Program-made: the position numbers and the translations under genes
Assembly: GCF_014076415.1 (NCBI RefSeq)
Contig: NZ_CP043568.1
Span: 5,394,001-5,458,000, forward strand
Reading direction: 5' to 3'
DNA length: 64,000 bases
Source of the DNA: Comamonas testosteroni
Lineage (GTDB): Bacteria; Pseudomonadota; Gammaproteobacteria; Burkholderiales; Burkholderiaceae_C
Shown: positions 9,355-17,419 of the stretch, in pieces
How positions within the stretch are numbered: position 1 is the stretch's first letter
How the letters are laid out: every line of letters starts with the position of its first letter
Notes under the pieces: model-generated
The model's input: only the letters and a program-made list of their open reading frames with translations
The model's database searches: none
Told to the model about the DNA's origin: nothing

Positions 9355-10419
9355 ATGTTTTATCGTGAAAACGGCCAGTTCAAGACCAGCTACGCGGCAG
9401 ATCAGCAGATCTTCGGCGTCGCCCAGGACCGCTGGGTCATCCTGCTGGTGCTGGCCTTCGCCTTCCTGGCCATCCCCTTCATTGCCAGCGACTACACCTT
9501 CCAGGCGATTCTGATTCCCTTTGTCATCATGTCGCTGGCGGCGCTGGGACTCAACATCCTCGTCGGCTACTGCGGCCAGATTTCGCTGGGTACCGCCGCC
9601 TTCATGGCCGTGGGTGCCTATGCGGCCTACAACCTGCAGGCCCGCATTGAAGGCATGCCTTTGCTGTTAGCACTTCTCGGCGGTGGCGTGGTGGCCATGG
9701 CGTTCGGCGTGGTGTTCGGCCTGCCCAGCCTGCGCATTCGCGGCCTGTATCTGGCCGTGGCCACGCTGGCCGCCCAGTTCTTTGTGGACTGGCTGGCGAC
9801 CCGCGCGGCCTGGGTGACAAACAACTCCTCGTCCGGCTCCGTCAGCGCCAAGCCCCTGGCCATTCTGGGCTGGGCCATCGATACGCCCATGGAGAAATAC
9901 CTGCTCTGCCTGGCAATCCTGTGCCTGCTCGGTCTGGCCGCCAAGAATCTGGTGCGCAGTTCGGTAGGTCGTGAATGGATGGCCATGCGCGACATGGACG
10001 TGGCCGCTGCCGTGATCGGCATCCGCCCCACCTACGCCAAGCTATCGGCCTTTGCCGTGAGCAGCTTTATCGTCGGCGTGGCCGGTGCGCTCTGGGGCTT
10101 TGTCCACCTTGGTGCCTGGGAACCCGCTGCCTTCAGCCTGGATCGTTCGCTGCAGCTGCTGTTCATGATCATCATCGGCGGCCTGGGCTCTGTGGTGGGC
10201 AGCATCTTCGGCGCCGCCTTCTTCGTGCTGCTGCCCCTGCTGCTCAACCAGGTGCCCCACTGGCTGGGTCTGCCGCTGTCCACGGCCACGGCAACCTATC
10301 TCGAGCACATGATTTTTGGTGCGCTCATCGTGTTCTTCCTGATTGTGGAACCCCACGGATTGGCCAAGCTCTGGGCCACGGCCCGTCAGAAGCTGCGTGT
10401 CTGGCCATTCCCGCATTGA
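9355..10419 (+). CDS. LIV-type ABC transporter permease (LivM family)
   Basis: Second inner-membrane permease, 354 aa. It has the diagnostic LNILVGYCGQISLGTAAFMA motif near residue 65 and the docking loop VGREWMAMRDMDVAAAVIGI. The GGGGAGAACAAG before the ATG gives the start. The first ~40 residues (FYRENGQFKTSYAADQ) are a soluble extension common in this aromatic-acid-linked subclass. A family A repeat follows the stop, interrupting the otherwise tight operon. Confidence 0.92.
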   Translation: MFYRENGQFKTSYAADQQIFGVAQDRWVILLVLAFAFLAIPFIASDYTFQAILIPFVIMSLAALGLNILVGYCGQISLGTAAFMAVGAYAAYNLQARIEGMPLLLALLGGGVVAMAFGVVFGLPSLRIRGLYLAVATLAAQFFVDWLATRAAWVTNNSSSGSVSAKPLAILGWAIDTPMEKYLLCLAILCLLGLAAKNLVRSSVGREWMAMRDMDVAAAVIGIRPTYAKLSAFAVSSFIVGVAGALWGFVHLGAWEPAAFSLDRSLQLLFMIIIGGLGSVVGSIFGAAFFVLLPLLLNQVPHWLGLPLSTATATYLEHMIFGALIVFFLIVEPHGLAKLWATARQKLRVWPFPH

Positions 10420-10426
10420 TATGAAA

Positions 10427-10535
10427 CACCTCCTGAGTCGCTACGCGCCTTCCTCCTCTCTCGCTTCGCGGGAGGAGGAAGACATCCTCGCGGCGGGACG
10501 GCCCTTGCTCGATGTCTCTGAGATGGCTGTTGCCA
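10427..10535 (+). repeat. Gene-end repeat family A, copy 2 (after LivM-type gene)
   Basis: Begins about 8 bases after the permease stop: CCTCCTGAGTCGC, hairpin arms CTTCCTCCTC and GAGGAGGAAG around a CGCTTCGCG loop, then GACATCCTCG, GACGGCCCTTGCTCG and ATGTCTCTGAGATGG. The hairpin arms differ in sequence from the other copies but still pair. Confidence 0.7.
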
Positions 10536-10639
10536 AATCCAAAGACAGTTTCCAATGCCTGAGCCCTAGCTCTTATTAATCAAGACACCACAGAGTGCCT
10601 GTCCGGGACCCCGTCCCATACAACCCAAGGAGACAGTTG

Positions 10640-11956
10640 ATGATGTTCAAGAAGATTGCGATTGCCGCCGCCACCGTGGCAGCCGGCATGGGTGGTTTGA
10701 TGGCCTCGCCTGCGGCTCAGGCCCAGGAGCAGTTCGTGCCTCTGCTGGTGTATCGCACGGGCCAGTTCGCGCCCCTGGGTATTCCATGGGCGGACGGCAA
10801 GCAGGATTACCTCAAGCTGGTCAATGCCAAGGGTGGCGTCAACGGTGTGAAGATCAAATTCGAGGAATGCGAAACCGCCTATGACACGGCCAAGGGCGTG
10901 GAATGCTACGAGCGCCTCAAGAACAAGGACGGCGGCGCCTCCGGCTTTGACACTCAGTCCACGGGCATCACCTTTGCCGTGACCGACAAGGCTCCTGGCG
11001 ACAAGGTGCCGGTAGTCACCCCAGGCTATGGTCTGTCCCAGTCCGTGGACGGCAAGGTCTTCGAGTGGAACTTCCCGCTGCTGGGCAACTACTGGACGGC
11101 CGCCGACTCCATCGTGCAGGACATTCTGAAGAAGGAAAAAGGCAACCTCAAGGGCAAGAAGATCGCATTGGTCTATCACGACTCGCCTTATGGCAAGGAG
11201 CCGATTCCGCTGCTGGAAAAGCGCGCCGCCAAGGATGGCTTTGAGCTGATCAAGCTGCCCGTGACTGCCCCCGGCGTGGAGCAAAAATCCACCTGGCTGC
11301 AGATTCGTCAGAACCGCCCCGACTATGTGCTGCTGTGGTCGGCCGGCGTGATGACGCCTACGGCCGTGCGTGAGGCGCAGGCCACGGGCTACCCGCGCGA
11401 GAAGATGTATGCCGTCTGGTGGGGCGGCTCCGACCATGACGTCAAGGACATCGGTGCCGGCGCCAAGGGCTACAACACAGTGACCATCCACAACACGGCC
11501 GAGAGCGACAAGGTGCATGGCGACATCAAGTCCATGCTCTACGACAAGGGTCAGGGCACGGCCAAGGACGCCAAGGAACTGGGCCAGCTGGCACATACCC
11601 GCGGCATGGTGATCTCCATGCTGCAGGTAGAGGCCATCCGCACCGCTCAGGAAAAGTTCGGCAAGGGCAAGGTCATGACACCCGAGCAGGTGCGCTGGGG
11701 CCTGGAGAACCTGAACATGACGCAGGAACGCCTGAACGAGCTGGGCTTCGGCAAGATCATCCGCCCCTTCAAGACCAGCTGCGACAACCACCTGGGCGCC
11801 GACTGGGCCCGTATTGCGACCTGGGACGGCGCCAAGTTCAAGGTGACTTCCGACTGGTACCAGGCCGACAAGTCCATGGTCGATCCGCTCTACAAGGAGT
11901 TCGCGGACAAGTACGCCAAGGAAAAGAACATCAAGGTAAGGACCTGCACCCCCTGA
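10640..11956 (+). CDS. LIV-type ABC transporter substrate-binding protein
   Basis: Periplasmic receptor of the importer, 438 aa. Residues 1-~29 are a Sec signal peptide (FKKIAIAAATVAAGMGG, cleavage after SPAAQA). The mature part starts with QFVPLLVYRTGQFAPLGIPW and has a type I binding-fold layout. AAGGAGACAG at the proper distance supports ATG 10640, not an in-frame ATG 45 bases earlier. The stop codon TGA (11954-11956) lies inside family A repeat copy 3. It belongs to the branch found with acyl-CoA ligases rather than classical LivK; ligand unknown. Confidence 0.9.
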   Translation: MMFKKIAIAAATVAAGMGGLMASPAAQAQEQFVPLLVYRTGQFAPLGIPWADGKQDYLKLVNAKGGVNGVKIKFEECETAYDTAKGVECYERLKNKDGGASGFDTQSTGITFAVTDKAPGDKVPVVTPGYGLSQSVDGKVFEWNFPLLGNYWTAADSIVQDILKKEKGNLKGKKIALVYHDSPYGKEPIPLLEKRAAKDGFELIKLPVTAPGVEQKSTWLQIRQNRPDYVLLWSAGVMTPTAVREAQATGYPREKMYAVWWGGSDHDVKDIGAGAKGYNTVTIHNTAESDKVHGDIKSMLYDKGQGTAKDAKELGQLAHTRGMVISMLQVEAIRTAQEKFGKGKVMTPEQVRWGLENLNMTQERLNELGFGKIIRPFKTSCDNHLGADWARIATWDGAKFKVTSDWYQADKSMVDPLYKEFADKYAKEKNIKVRTCTP

Positions 11957-12063
11957 GGCGCTTGGCGCCTTCCCCCTCACTGGCGCCAAGCGCCTGAGGG
12001 GGACGACATCCTCGCTGCGGCGCGGCCAGCCCAGGTCCTTGCTTGATGTCTCTGACCAAGGCT
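11947..12063 (+). repeat. Gene-end repeat family A, copy 3 with strong hairpin over the stop codon
   Basis: Nineteen-base arms at 11951-11969 and 11982-12000 (CCCTGAGGCGCTTGGCGCC and its complement with one mismatch) flank a 12-base loop. The TGA stop of the binding-protein gene is in the left arm. Then come GGGGGACGACATCCTCGC, GGTCCTTGCTTG and ATGTCTCTGACCAAGG. It could act as an intra-operon terminator, processing site or RNA stabiliser (inference). Confidence 0.75.
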
Positions 12064-12080
12064 CACTTCGTCGCAACCGG

Positions 12081-12140
12081 GTTTATAAAAATCAGCCTCA
12101 AGCGCTTATCCATGAAGTGCAGACAGCTATCTATTTTGAG
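12081..12140 (-). repeat. Dispersed repeat family B, copy 3
   Basis: Read on the minus strand: CAAAATAGATAGCTGTCTGC, then ACTTCATGGATAAGCGCTTG, then GGCTGATTTTTATAAAC. Same block order as the other family B copies. It lies between family A copy 3 and the LivF-type start, so the two repeat families fill most of this 199-base gap. Confidence 0.6.
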
Positions 12141-12155
12141 TTACCAGGTGACCGC

Positions 12156-12995
12156 ATGACCGATATCGCGCACACAGTTTCCACTTCCGCCCAGACCGCA
12201 CCGCTGGTGGAAGTCAATGGCATCGAGGTCATCTACAACCATGTGATCCTGGTGCTCAAGGGCGTTTCGCTACAAGTACCCCACCAGAGCATCGTGGCCC
12301 TGCTGGGCGGCAATGGCGCGGGCAAGACCACAACGCTGCGCGCCATCTCCAATCTGCTCAAGGGCGAGCGCGGTGAAGTCACCAAGGGCGGCATCACGCT
12401 GGAGGGAGAGCAGATCGCCAACCTCTCGCCGGCCGACCTGGTCAAGCGCGGTGTGGTGCAGGTCATGGAAGGCCGGCACTGCTTTGCCCACCTGAGCATT
12501 GAAGAAAACCTGCTGACGGGCAGCTACACCCGCACGGACAAGGGCGAGATTGCCGCCAATCTCGAGAAGGTCTACAACTACTTCCCGCGCCTCAAGACCC
12601 GACGCACCAGCCAGGCCGCCTATACCTCGGGCGGCGAGCAGCAAATGTGCGCCATCGGCCGCGCACTGATGAGCAACCCGCGCATGGTGCTGCTAGACGA
12701 GCCCTCCATGGGCCTGGCACCGCAGATCGTGGACGAAGTGTTCCACATCGTCAAAGACCTCAACAGCAAGGAAAAAGTCACTTTCCTGCTGGCCGAGCAG
12801 AACACCAACATGGCGCTCAAATACGCCGACTACGGCTACATCATGGAAAGCGGGCGCATCGTCATGGACGGCTCCGCCAAGGATCTGGCCAGCAACGAGG
12901 ACGTCAAGGAGTTCTACCTGGGCGTGGGCGGCGGCGAGCGCAAGAGCTTCAAGGACGTCAAGAGCTACAAGCGAAGGAAAAGATGGTTGGCTTGA
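12156..12995 (+). CDS. LIV-type ABC transporter ATP-binding protein (LivF family)
   Basis: Second ATPase of the importer, 279 aa. Walker A GGNGAGKTT, signature YTSGGEQQMCAIGRAL, Walker B MVLLDEPSMGLAP, and the D-loop/switch LLAEQNTNMAL. ATG 12156 (MTDIAHTVS) is preferred because AGGTG precedes it and the upstream in-frame residues come from repeat sequence. The C-terminus ends in a basic tail (KSYKRRKRWLA) close to the next family A repeat. Confidence 0.92.
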   Translation: MTDIAHTVSTSAQTAPLVEVNGIEVIYNHVILVLKGVSLQVPHQSIVALLGGNGAGKTTTLRAISNLLKGERGEVTKGGITLEGEQIANLSPADLVKRGVVQVMEGRHCFAHLSIEENLLTGSYTRTDKGEIAANLEKVYNYFPRLKTRRTSQAAYTSGGEQQMCAIGRALMSNPRMVLLDEPSMGLAPQIVDEVFHIVKDLNSKEKVTFLLAEQNTNMALKYADYGYIMESGRIVMDGSAKDLASNEDVKEFYLGVGGGERKSFKDVKSYKRRKRWLA

Positions 12996-13000
12996 TGGCG

Positions 13001-13100
13001 GCCCCCTGAGGCGCTTCGCGCCTTCCCCCGAAGGGGACGACCGCCTCGCTGCGTGGCGGCGCTTGCTCGCTGTCTCTGGCTTGGTGCGCGCCAGTTTTTA
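13001..13100 (+). repeat. Gene-end repeat family A, copy 4 (after LivF-type gene)
   Basis: CCCCCTGAGGCGCTTCGCG, CCTTCCCCCGAAGGGGACGA, CCGCCTCGCTGCG, GCTTGCTCGC, TGTCTCTGGCTTGG and GCGCCAGTTTTT. The 3' block CTTGG...GCCAGTTTTT matches copy 1 closely. It starts six bases after the stop codon. Confidence 0.72.
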
Positions 13101-13154
13101 GCTTGCGCCCATTGACTTCCGTTTTGCTTGCAGATTTTCTCTACAGGATTTGCC

Positions 13155-14402
13155 ATGAGTGATTTCTACGATGCCCTGGAAACCCGCAGCCCCGAACAGC
13201 GCGAAGCCGACTGCATGGCCAGCCTGCCGCTGCAGATTGCCCATGCACAGCAGCGCTCCAGCGCTTTTGCCGAAATTCTCAAAGGTGTGGATGCATCCCG
13301 TATCACCAGTCGCGCAGCGCTGGCCACCTTGCCTGTGACGCGCAAGAGCGAGCTGCTGGAGCGCCAGGCCGCACAGCGTCCGCAGCAGATTTTTGGCGGA
13401 TTCAATGCCATAGGCCTGGGGCATGACATGCCCAGGCTGTTTTCCAGCCCCGGTCCCATCTACGAACCCGAAAGCCGCCGCCCCGACTACTGGCGCATGG
13501 CCCGCTCCATGTACGCCGCAGGCTTCAGGACTGGCGAGCTGGTGCACAACTGCTTCAGCTATCACTTCGTGCCTGCTGGTTCGATGATGGAAACCGGTGC
13601 CCAGGCCCTGGGCTGCACGGTGTTCGCGGGCGGCACGGGCCAGACCGAGCAGCAGGTGCAGGCCATGGCCGATCTGCGGCCCGCAGCCTATGTGGGTACG
13701 CCCAGTTTTCTGAAAATCATTGTGGAAAAGGCCCTGGAGATGGGAGTGAAGCTGCCCAGCCTGACCAAGGCCATGGTCAGCGGCGAAGCCTTCCCTCCCT
13801 CGCTCAGCCAATGGATGCGCGAGCATGGCATAGATGCCTACCAGAGCTATGGCACGGCCGATCTGGGCCTGATTGCCTATGAGACCAGCGCCCGTGAAGG
13901 TCTGGTGCTGGACGAGGGCGTGATCGTGGAGATCGTGCGCCCCGGAACCGGCGACCCTGTGGCGGAGGGCGAGGTGGGCGAGCTGGTCATCACCACGCTC
14001 AACCCCGACTATCCGCTGATCCGCTTTGGCACGGGTGACCTCTCGGCCTATCTTCCGGGAACCTGCCCCACGGGTCGCACCAATGCCCGCATCAAGGGCT
14101 GGATGGGCCGTGCCGACCAGACCACCAAGGTGCGCGGCATGTTCGTGCATGCCAAACAGGTGGCCGAGGTCGTCAAGCGCTTTCCGCAGATCGTCAGGGC
14201 CAGGCTGGTGGTGACGGGTGAGATGGCCAACGACCAGATGCAGTTGCTGGTTGAAACCACGGAAACCGCACCGGGCTTTGCCCTGCAGGTGATCGACGCC
14301 TTGCGCGAAGTCACCAAGCTGCGTGGCGAAGTGCAGATGGTGTCTCCCGGCAGCCTGCCCAATGACGGCAAGGTGATCGAAGACGCGCGCTCCTATCAGT
14401 GA
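13155..14402 (+). CDS. Phenylacetate-CoA ligase-like AMP-binding protein (PaaK-like, degenerate P-loop)
   Basis: 415 aa, similar in length and layout to PaaK. The later motifs are present: AYQSYGTADLGL, IRFGTGDLSAYLPG, then RIKGWMGRADQTTKVRGMFV and the C-terminal AMP-binding subdomain. The canonical PaaK phosphate loop (SSGTTGKPT) is replaced by SSPGPIYEPES (around residue 98), which removes the Gly-Lys. This substitution is seen directly and suggests altered nucleotide handling, although related LIV-linked ligases may share it. ACAGGAT upstream supports ATG 13155. Last gene of the operon; presumably activates an imported carboxylate. Confidence 0.85.
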   Translation: MSDFYDALETRSPEQREADCMASLPLQIAHAQQRSSAFAEILKGVDASRITSRAALATLPVTRKSELLERQAAQRPQQIFGGFNAIGLGHDMPRLFSSPGPIYEPESRRPDYWRMARSMYAAGFRTGELVHNCFSYHFVPAGSMMETGAQALGCTVFAGGTGQTEQQVQAMADLRPAAYVGTPSFLKIIVEKALEMGVKLPSLTKAMVSGEAFPPSLSQWMREHGIDAYQSYGTADLGLIAYETSAREGLVLDEGVIVEIVRPGTGDPVAEGEVGELVITTLNPDYPLIRFGTGDLSAYLPGTCPTGRTNARIKGWMGRADQTTKVRGMFVHAKQVAEVVKRFPQIVRARLVVTGEMANDQMQLLVETTETAPGFALQVIDALREVTKLRGEVQMVSPGSLPNDGKVIEDARSYQ

Positions 14403-14676
14403 AGCTCTGGAGAGCTACCGGCATTCGGCTGGCTCTGCGGCCTAAAGGTTTTGCACTGGGACTTGAGCTTGGCCAAGCCCCTGCGCATGTGTCGCCAATA
14501 CGCGACAGGCAATCGGTTTGCTTTAACGCAAACGCAATGTGATCGCCCGCTCCATCAAGGGATAACACTTAGAAAATAACAAAAACCCCACAGATTAGCG
14601 CTACCTAGAATCCGGCTTTACGTCACGACAAGCCAACCGTCTTGGTCTGCTTGCACATTATTCTTAGGGAGACACT
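14403..14676. other. Intergenic region, 274 bases
   Basis: Lies between the PaaK-like gene and the Bug gene. No open frame with coding character and no convincing terminator hairpin were seen. The AT-rich part (14565-14650, AAAATAACAAAAACCCC and TTGCACATTATTCTTAGG) probably holds the promoter and ribosome site of the next gene. Confidence 0.4.
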
Positions 14677-15666
14677 ATGAAAACTATTTTCAAGATCGCC
14701 ACCATCGCTCTGGCCGCCACCGCCGCCATCAGCAGCCATGCCGACAGCTACCCTGCCGCTGGCAAGACGATCACGATCATCGTGCCTTTCACGGCAGGCG
14801 GCCCCACCGACAAGGTGGCACGCGACCTGGCCGAATCCATGCGCAAGCAGCTGAACAACGCCACCATCGTCATCGACAACGCAGACGGTGCCGGCAGCAC
14901 GATTGGCACGGCCAAGGCAGCACGCGCACGCAATGACGGCTACACGCTGCTGCTGACGCATATCGGCATGTCCACCATCCCGACGCTGTACCGCAAGCTG
15001 TCCTTCAACGTGCTCAACGACTTCGAGTACGCCGGCATCATCAACGATGTGCCCATGACACTGATCGGCCGCCCCACCCTGCCCGCCAAGAACTTCGCCG
15101 AAGTCAAGGACTGGGTCAGCAAGAACCAGGGCAAGGTGAATCTGGCCAACGCCGGCGTAGGCTCGGCCTCGCACCTGTGCGGCCTGATGTTCCAGGCCTC
15201 GCTGCAGCAGGACATGACGCCGGTGCCCTACAAGGGTGCGGCTCCTGCGATTGCCGACCTGATGGGCAACCAGGTGGACCTGCTGTGCGACCAGACCACC
15301 AACACCACTTCGCAGATTGCCGCCAAGAAGGTTCAGGCCTATGCCGTGACCACTGCCAAGCCGCTGACCACGCCTGCACTCAAGGACCTGCCCACACTGC
15401 AGTCCCTGGGCCTGAAGGACTTCAACGTGACTATCTGGCACGGTCTGTACGCCCCCAAGGGCACGCCTGCCGATGTGGTGCAAAAGATCAACGAAGCCAT
15501 GAAGGCTTCGCTCAAGGACCCCGAGTTCATCAAGCGCCAGGAAGCCCTGGGTGCCGTGATTGCCACCGACGACCGCACCAACCCTGCGGGCCACAAGAAG
15601 TTTGTGGAAGCCGAAATCGCCAAGTGGGGCAAGGTCATCAAGGCCGCCGGCATCTACGCCGACTGA
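14677..15666 (+). CDS. Tripartite tricarboxylate transporter (Bug family) substrate-binding protein
   Basis: Periplasmic solute receptor, 329 aa. Sec signal peptide FKIATIALAATAAISSHA. The family hallmarks follow: ITIIVPFTAGGPTDKVARDL at the start of the mature protein, a PYKGAAPAIADLMGNQVDL loop near 190, and LPTLQSLGLKDFNVTIWHGL. TTAGGGAGAC precedes the ATG. No TctA or TctB membrane genes are adjacent, so like most Comamonadaceae Bug proteins it is an orphan that may share membrane partners or act in sensing. A terminator follows. Confidence 0.92.
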   Translation: MKTIFKIATIALAATAAISSHADSYPAAGKTITIIVPFTAGGPTDKVARDLAESMRKQLNNATIVIDNADGAGSTIGTAKAARARNDGYTLLLTHIGMSTIPTLYRKLSFNVLNDFEYAGIINDVPMTLIGRPTLPAKNFAEVKDWVSKNQGKVNLANAGVGSASHLCGLMFQASLQQDMTPVPYKGAAPAIADLMGNQVDLLCDQTTNTTSQIAAKKVQAYAVTTAKPLTTPALKDLPTLQSLGLKDFNVTIWHGLYAPKGTPADVVQKINEAMKASLKDPEFIKRQEALGAVIATDDRTNPAGHKKFVEAEIAKWGKVIKAAGIYAD

Positions 15667-15688
15667 GAACGCACGATCCGTTCAACGC

Positions 15689-15714
15689 AAAAAGCCTGCA
15701 TCTGCAGGCTTTTT
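15689..15714. terminator. Bidirectional rho-independent terminator
   Basis: Arms AAAAAGCCTGCA (15689-15700) and TGCAGGCTTTTT (15703-15714) with a two-base gap, followed by further T residues. It serves the Bug gene on + and the DUF1840 gene on -. Confidence 0.9.
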
Positions 15715-15742
15715 TGTTGGGGCGGCCAGAAGGCGACTGGAC

Positions 15743-16060
15743 TTACCAGGTCACTTCCTTGCCATCGGCGGCGCTGCGCCTGAGCATGTCGACAAAAGGC
15801 ACGATGCGCTGGCCCAGGGCCACGCCATCCTGATTTGCAGGCACGGCATCCTCCTGCGCTTCGTCTTGCGGCTGCGCACGTCTGGCCGCATCTTCGGCGG
15901 CGGCAGCCTCCAGCGCGACGATGGCGGCCGGAATCTGCTCCACGGTGATGATTCCATGCACCTCATCGGGCGACTTGCCGATGATTTCCAGCAGCTTGCG
16001 GCCGTTGGCGTCCAGCATGATGAGGTCTGCCGTGGCACGCGATTTGAATTTGTAGGGCAT
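15743..16060 (-). CDS. DUF1840 domain-containing protein
   Basis: Small soluble protein, 105 aa, of the betaproteobacterial DUF1840 family (function unknown). It starts MPYKFKSRATADLIMLDANG, continues with a helix containing KLLEIIGKSPDEVHGIITVE, and has an acidic Ala-rich linker before a C-terminal FVDMLRRSAADGKEVTW. It lies 12 bases downstream of the cyclopropane synthase gene on the same strand, so the two are likely co-transcribed; any functional link is untested. Confidence 0.85.
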   Translation of the reverse strand: MPYKFKSRATADLIMLDANGRKLLEIIGKSPDEVHGIITVEQIPAAIVALEAAAAEDAARRAQPQDEAQEDAVPANQDGVALGQRIVPFVDMLRRSAADGKEVTW

Positions 16061-16072
16061 GGAGCGGTTCCT

Positions 16073-17335
16073 TCAACGGTAGATATATTCGCGGTTGAAA
16101 GGATAGCCGCTCTGCGCACCCGCCATCGCACCGCTGCGCAGATCGCCATCGGGTTTGCTGCACAGCATCTGATGCAACGCAATCCAACCATGCTCGAAGC
16201 CCATGGCCGAGCCCGCCAGATAAAGACGATAGGCACGCAAAGCCTTGGCGGCTTTTTCCTCGTCATACTGGGCTTGCAAAATGATTTGAGCTTCGCCCAG
16301 CCTGGCCTCCAACCCATCCGACCAGGCCCAAAGCGTGCGCGCGTAATGCGGGCGCAAGTTCTCGGTATCCACCATTTCCAGTCCGCTGGCCGCCAGATCA
16401 TGCAGCACGCGGCTGACATGCATGAGTTCGCCCCCGGGAAAGATGTAGCGGTTGATGAACTCGCCCATACCGGCACCCAGCTCCACATTGCTGACACCGC
16501 CCGCCGTGATGCCATGGACCAATGCAAGACCGCCAGGCTTGAGCATGGAATAAATGGTTTCGAAGTATCCCTGCAGATTGGCGCTGCCCACGTGCTCGAA
16601 CATGCCGACCGAGCCGATCTTGTCGAACGGCTCCACATCACCCATTTGCCGGTAGTCGCGCAACTCGACCCGGACCTTGCCCTGCAGGCCCTTCTCGGCG
16701 ATCAGGTGCTGCACATGCTCGAACTGGTTGCGCGACAGCGTGATGCCATGGGCTTGCACGCCGTAATGCTCGGCCGCCCAGAAGATCAACCCGCCCCAAC
16801 CGGAACCGATATCCCAGAAGCGCTCGCCAGGCTGGAGCTTGAGCTTTTTGCAGATGTGATCGAGCTTGGCCTCCTGCGCCTGGGCCAGGCTCATGCCCTG
16901 CTCCTTGTAGTACGCGCAGGAATAGACGCGGCGCGGATCCAGCCACAGCGCGTAGAAGTCATCGGAAAGATCGTAATGAAACTGAATCTGCTCGGCATCA
17001 CGCGTCAGCGTGTGCATGGCCAGCGATCTGGCCTTTGAAACCGTCTGCCCCAACCACGAGGGTGTATGGCTGACCGGGTCGCCGCGCAGCAGCCCGGCAG
17101 CAGCAGCCATGATGTCGCGGGAACTGCCCTTGACCTCCACCCAGCCTTCGACGATGGCCGAGCCGATCGAGCCGATCTGGCCGTCCAGCAGCGCCGCAAC
17201 AGCCTTGGGGGAGCGAAAAATGAGTTGAACCGCACTGCGTTCAGACCCGATGCGCTCGCCCGATGGAAGTTCTACCGATGCCGTCACAGGAAGTCTTGCT
17301 AGCAGCGGCTCCAATGTGCTCAACAGGTTTTTCAT
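16073..17335 (-). CDS. Cyclopropane-fatty-acyl-phospholipid synthase family protein (SAM-dependent)
   Basis: Transfers a methylene group from SAM to unsaturated acyl chains of membrane lipids; 420 aa. An N-terminal lipid-binding region is followed by the methyltransferase domain: HYDLSDDFYALWLDPRRVYS, motif I FWDIGSGWGGLIFWAAEHYG, ITLSRNQFEHV, and VGMFEHVG. The C-terminal part (GGELMHVSRVLHDLAASGLE, LWAWSDGLEARL) is complete. Two candidate ATGs exist (17344 and 17335); 17335 is used, but neither has a clear ribosome site. Co-directional with DUF1840. Confidence 0.9.
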   Translation of the reverse strand: MKNLLSTLEPLLARLPVTASVELPSGERIGSERSAVQLIFRSPKAVAALLDGQIGSIGSAIVEGWVEVKGSSRDIMAAAAGLLRGDPVSHTPSWLGQTVSKARSLAMHTLTRDAEQIQFHYDLSDDFYALWLDPRRVYSCAYYKEQGMSLAQAQEAKLDHICKKLKLQPGERFWDIGSGWGGLIFWAAEHYGVQAHGITLSRNQFEHVQHLIAEKGLQGKVRVELRDYRQMGDVEPFDKIGSVGMFEHVGSANLQGYFETIYSMLKPGGLALVHGITAGGVSNVELGAGMGEFINRYIFPGGELMHVSRVLHDLAASGLEMVDTENLRPHYARTLWAWSDGLEARLGEAQIILQAQYDEEKAAKALRAYRLYLAGSAMGFEHGWIALHQMLCSKPDGDLRSGAMAGAQSGYPFNREYIYR

Positions 17336-17419
17336 GAAAACCATTGTTCACATCGACTATGGCAGGGTCAAGACGGGAAACTTCTCCAAACCCAGAACGG
17401 CCTTGGGTCCGAAAAGACC

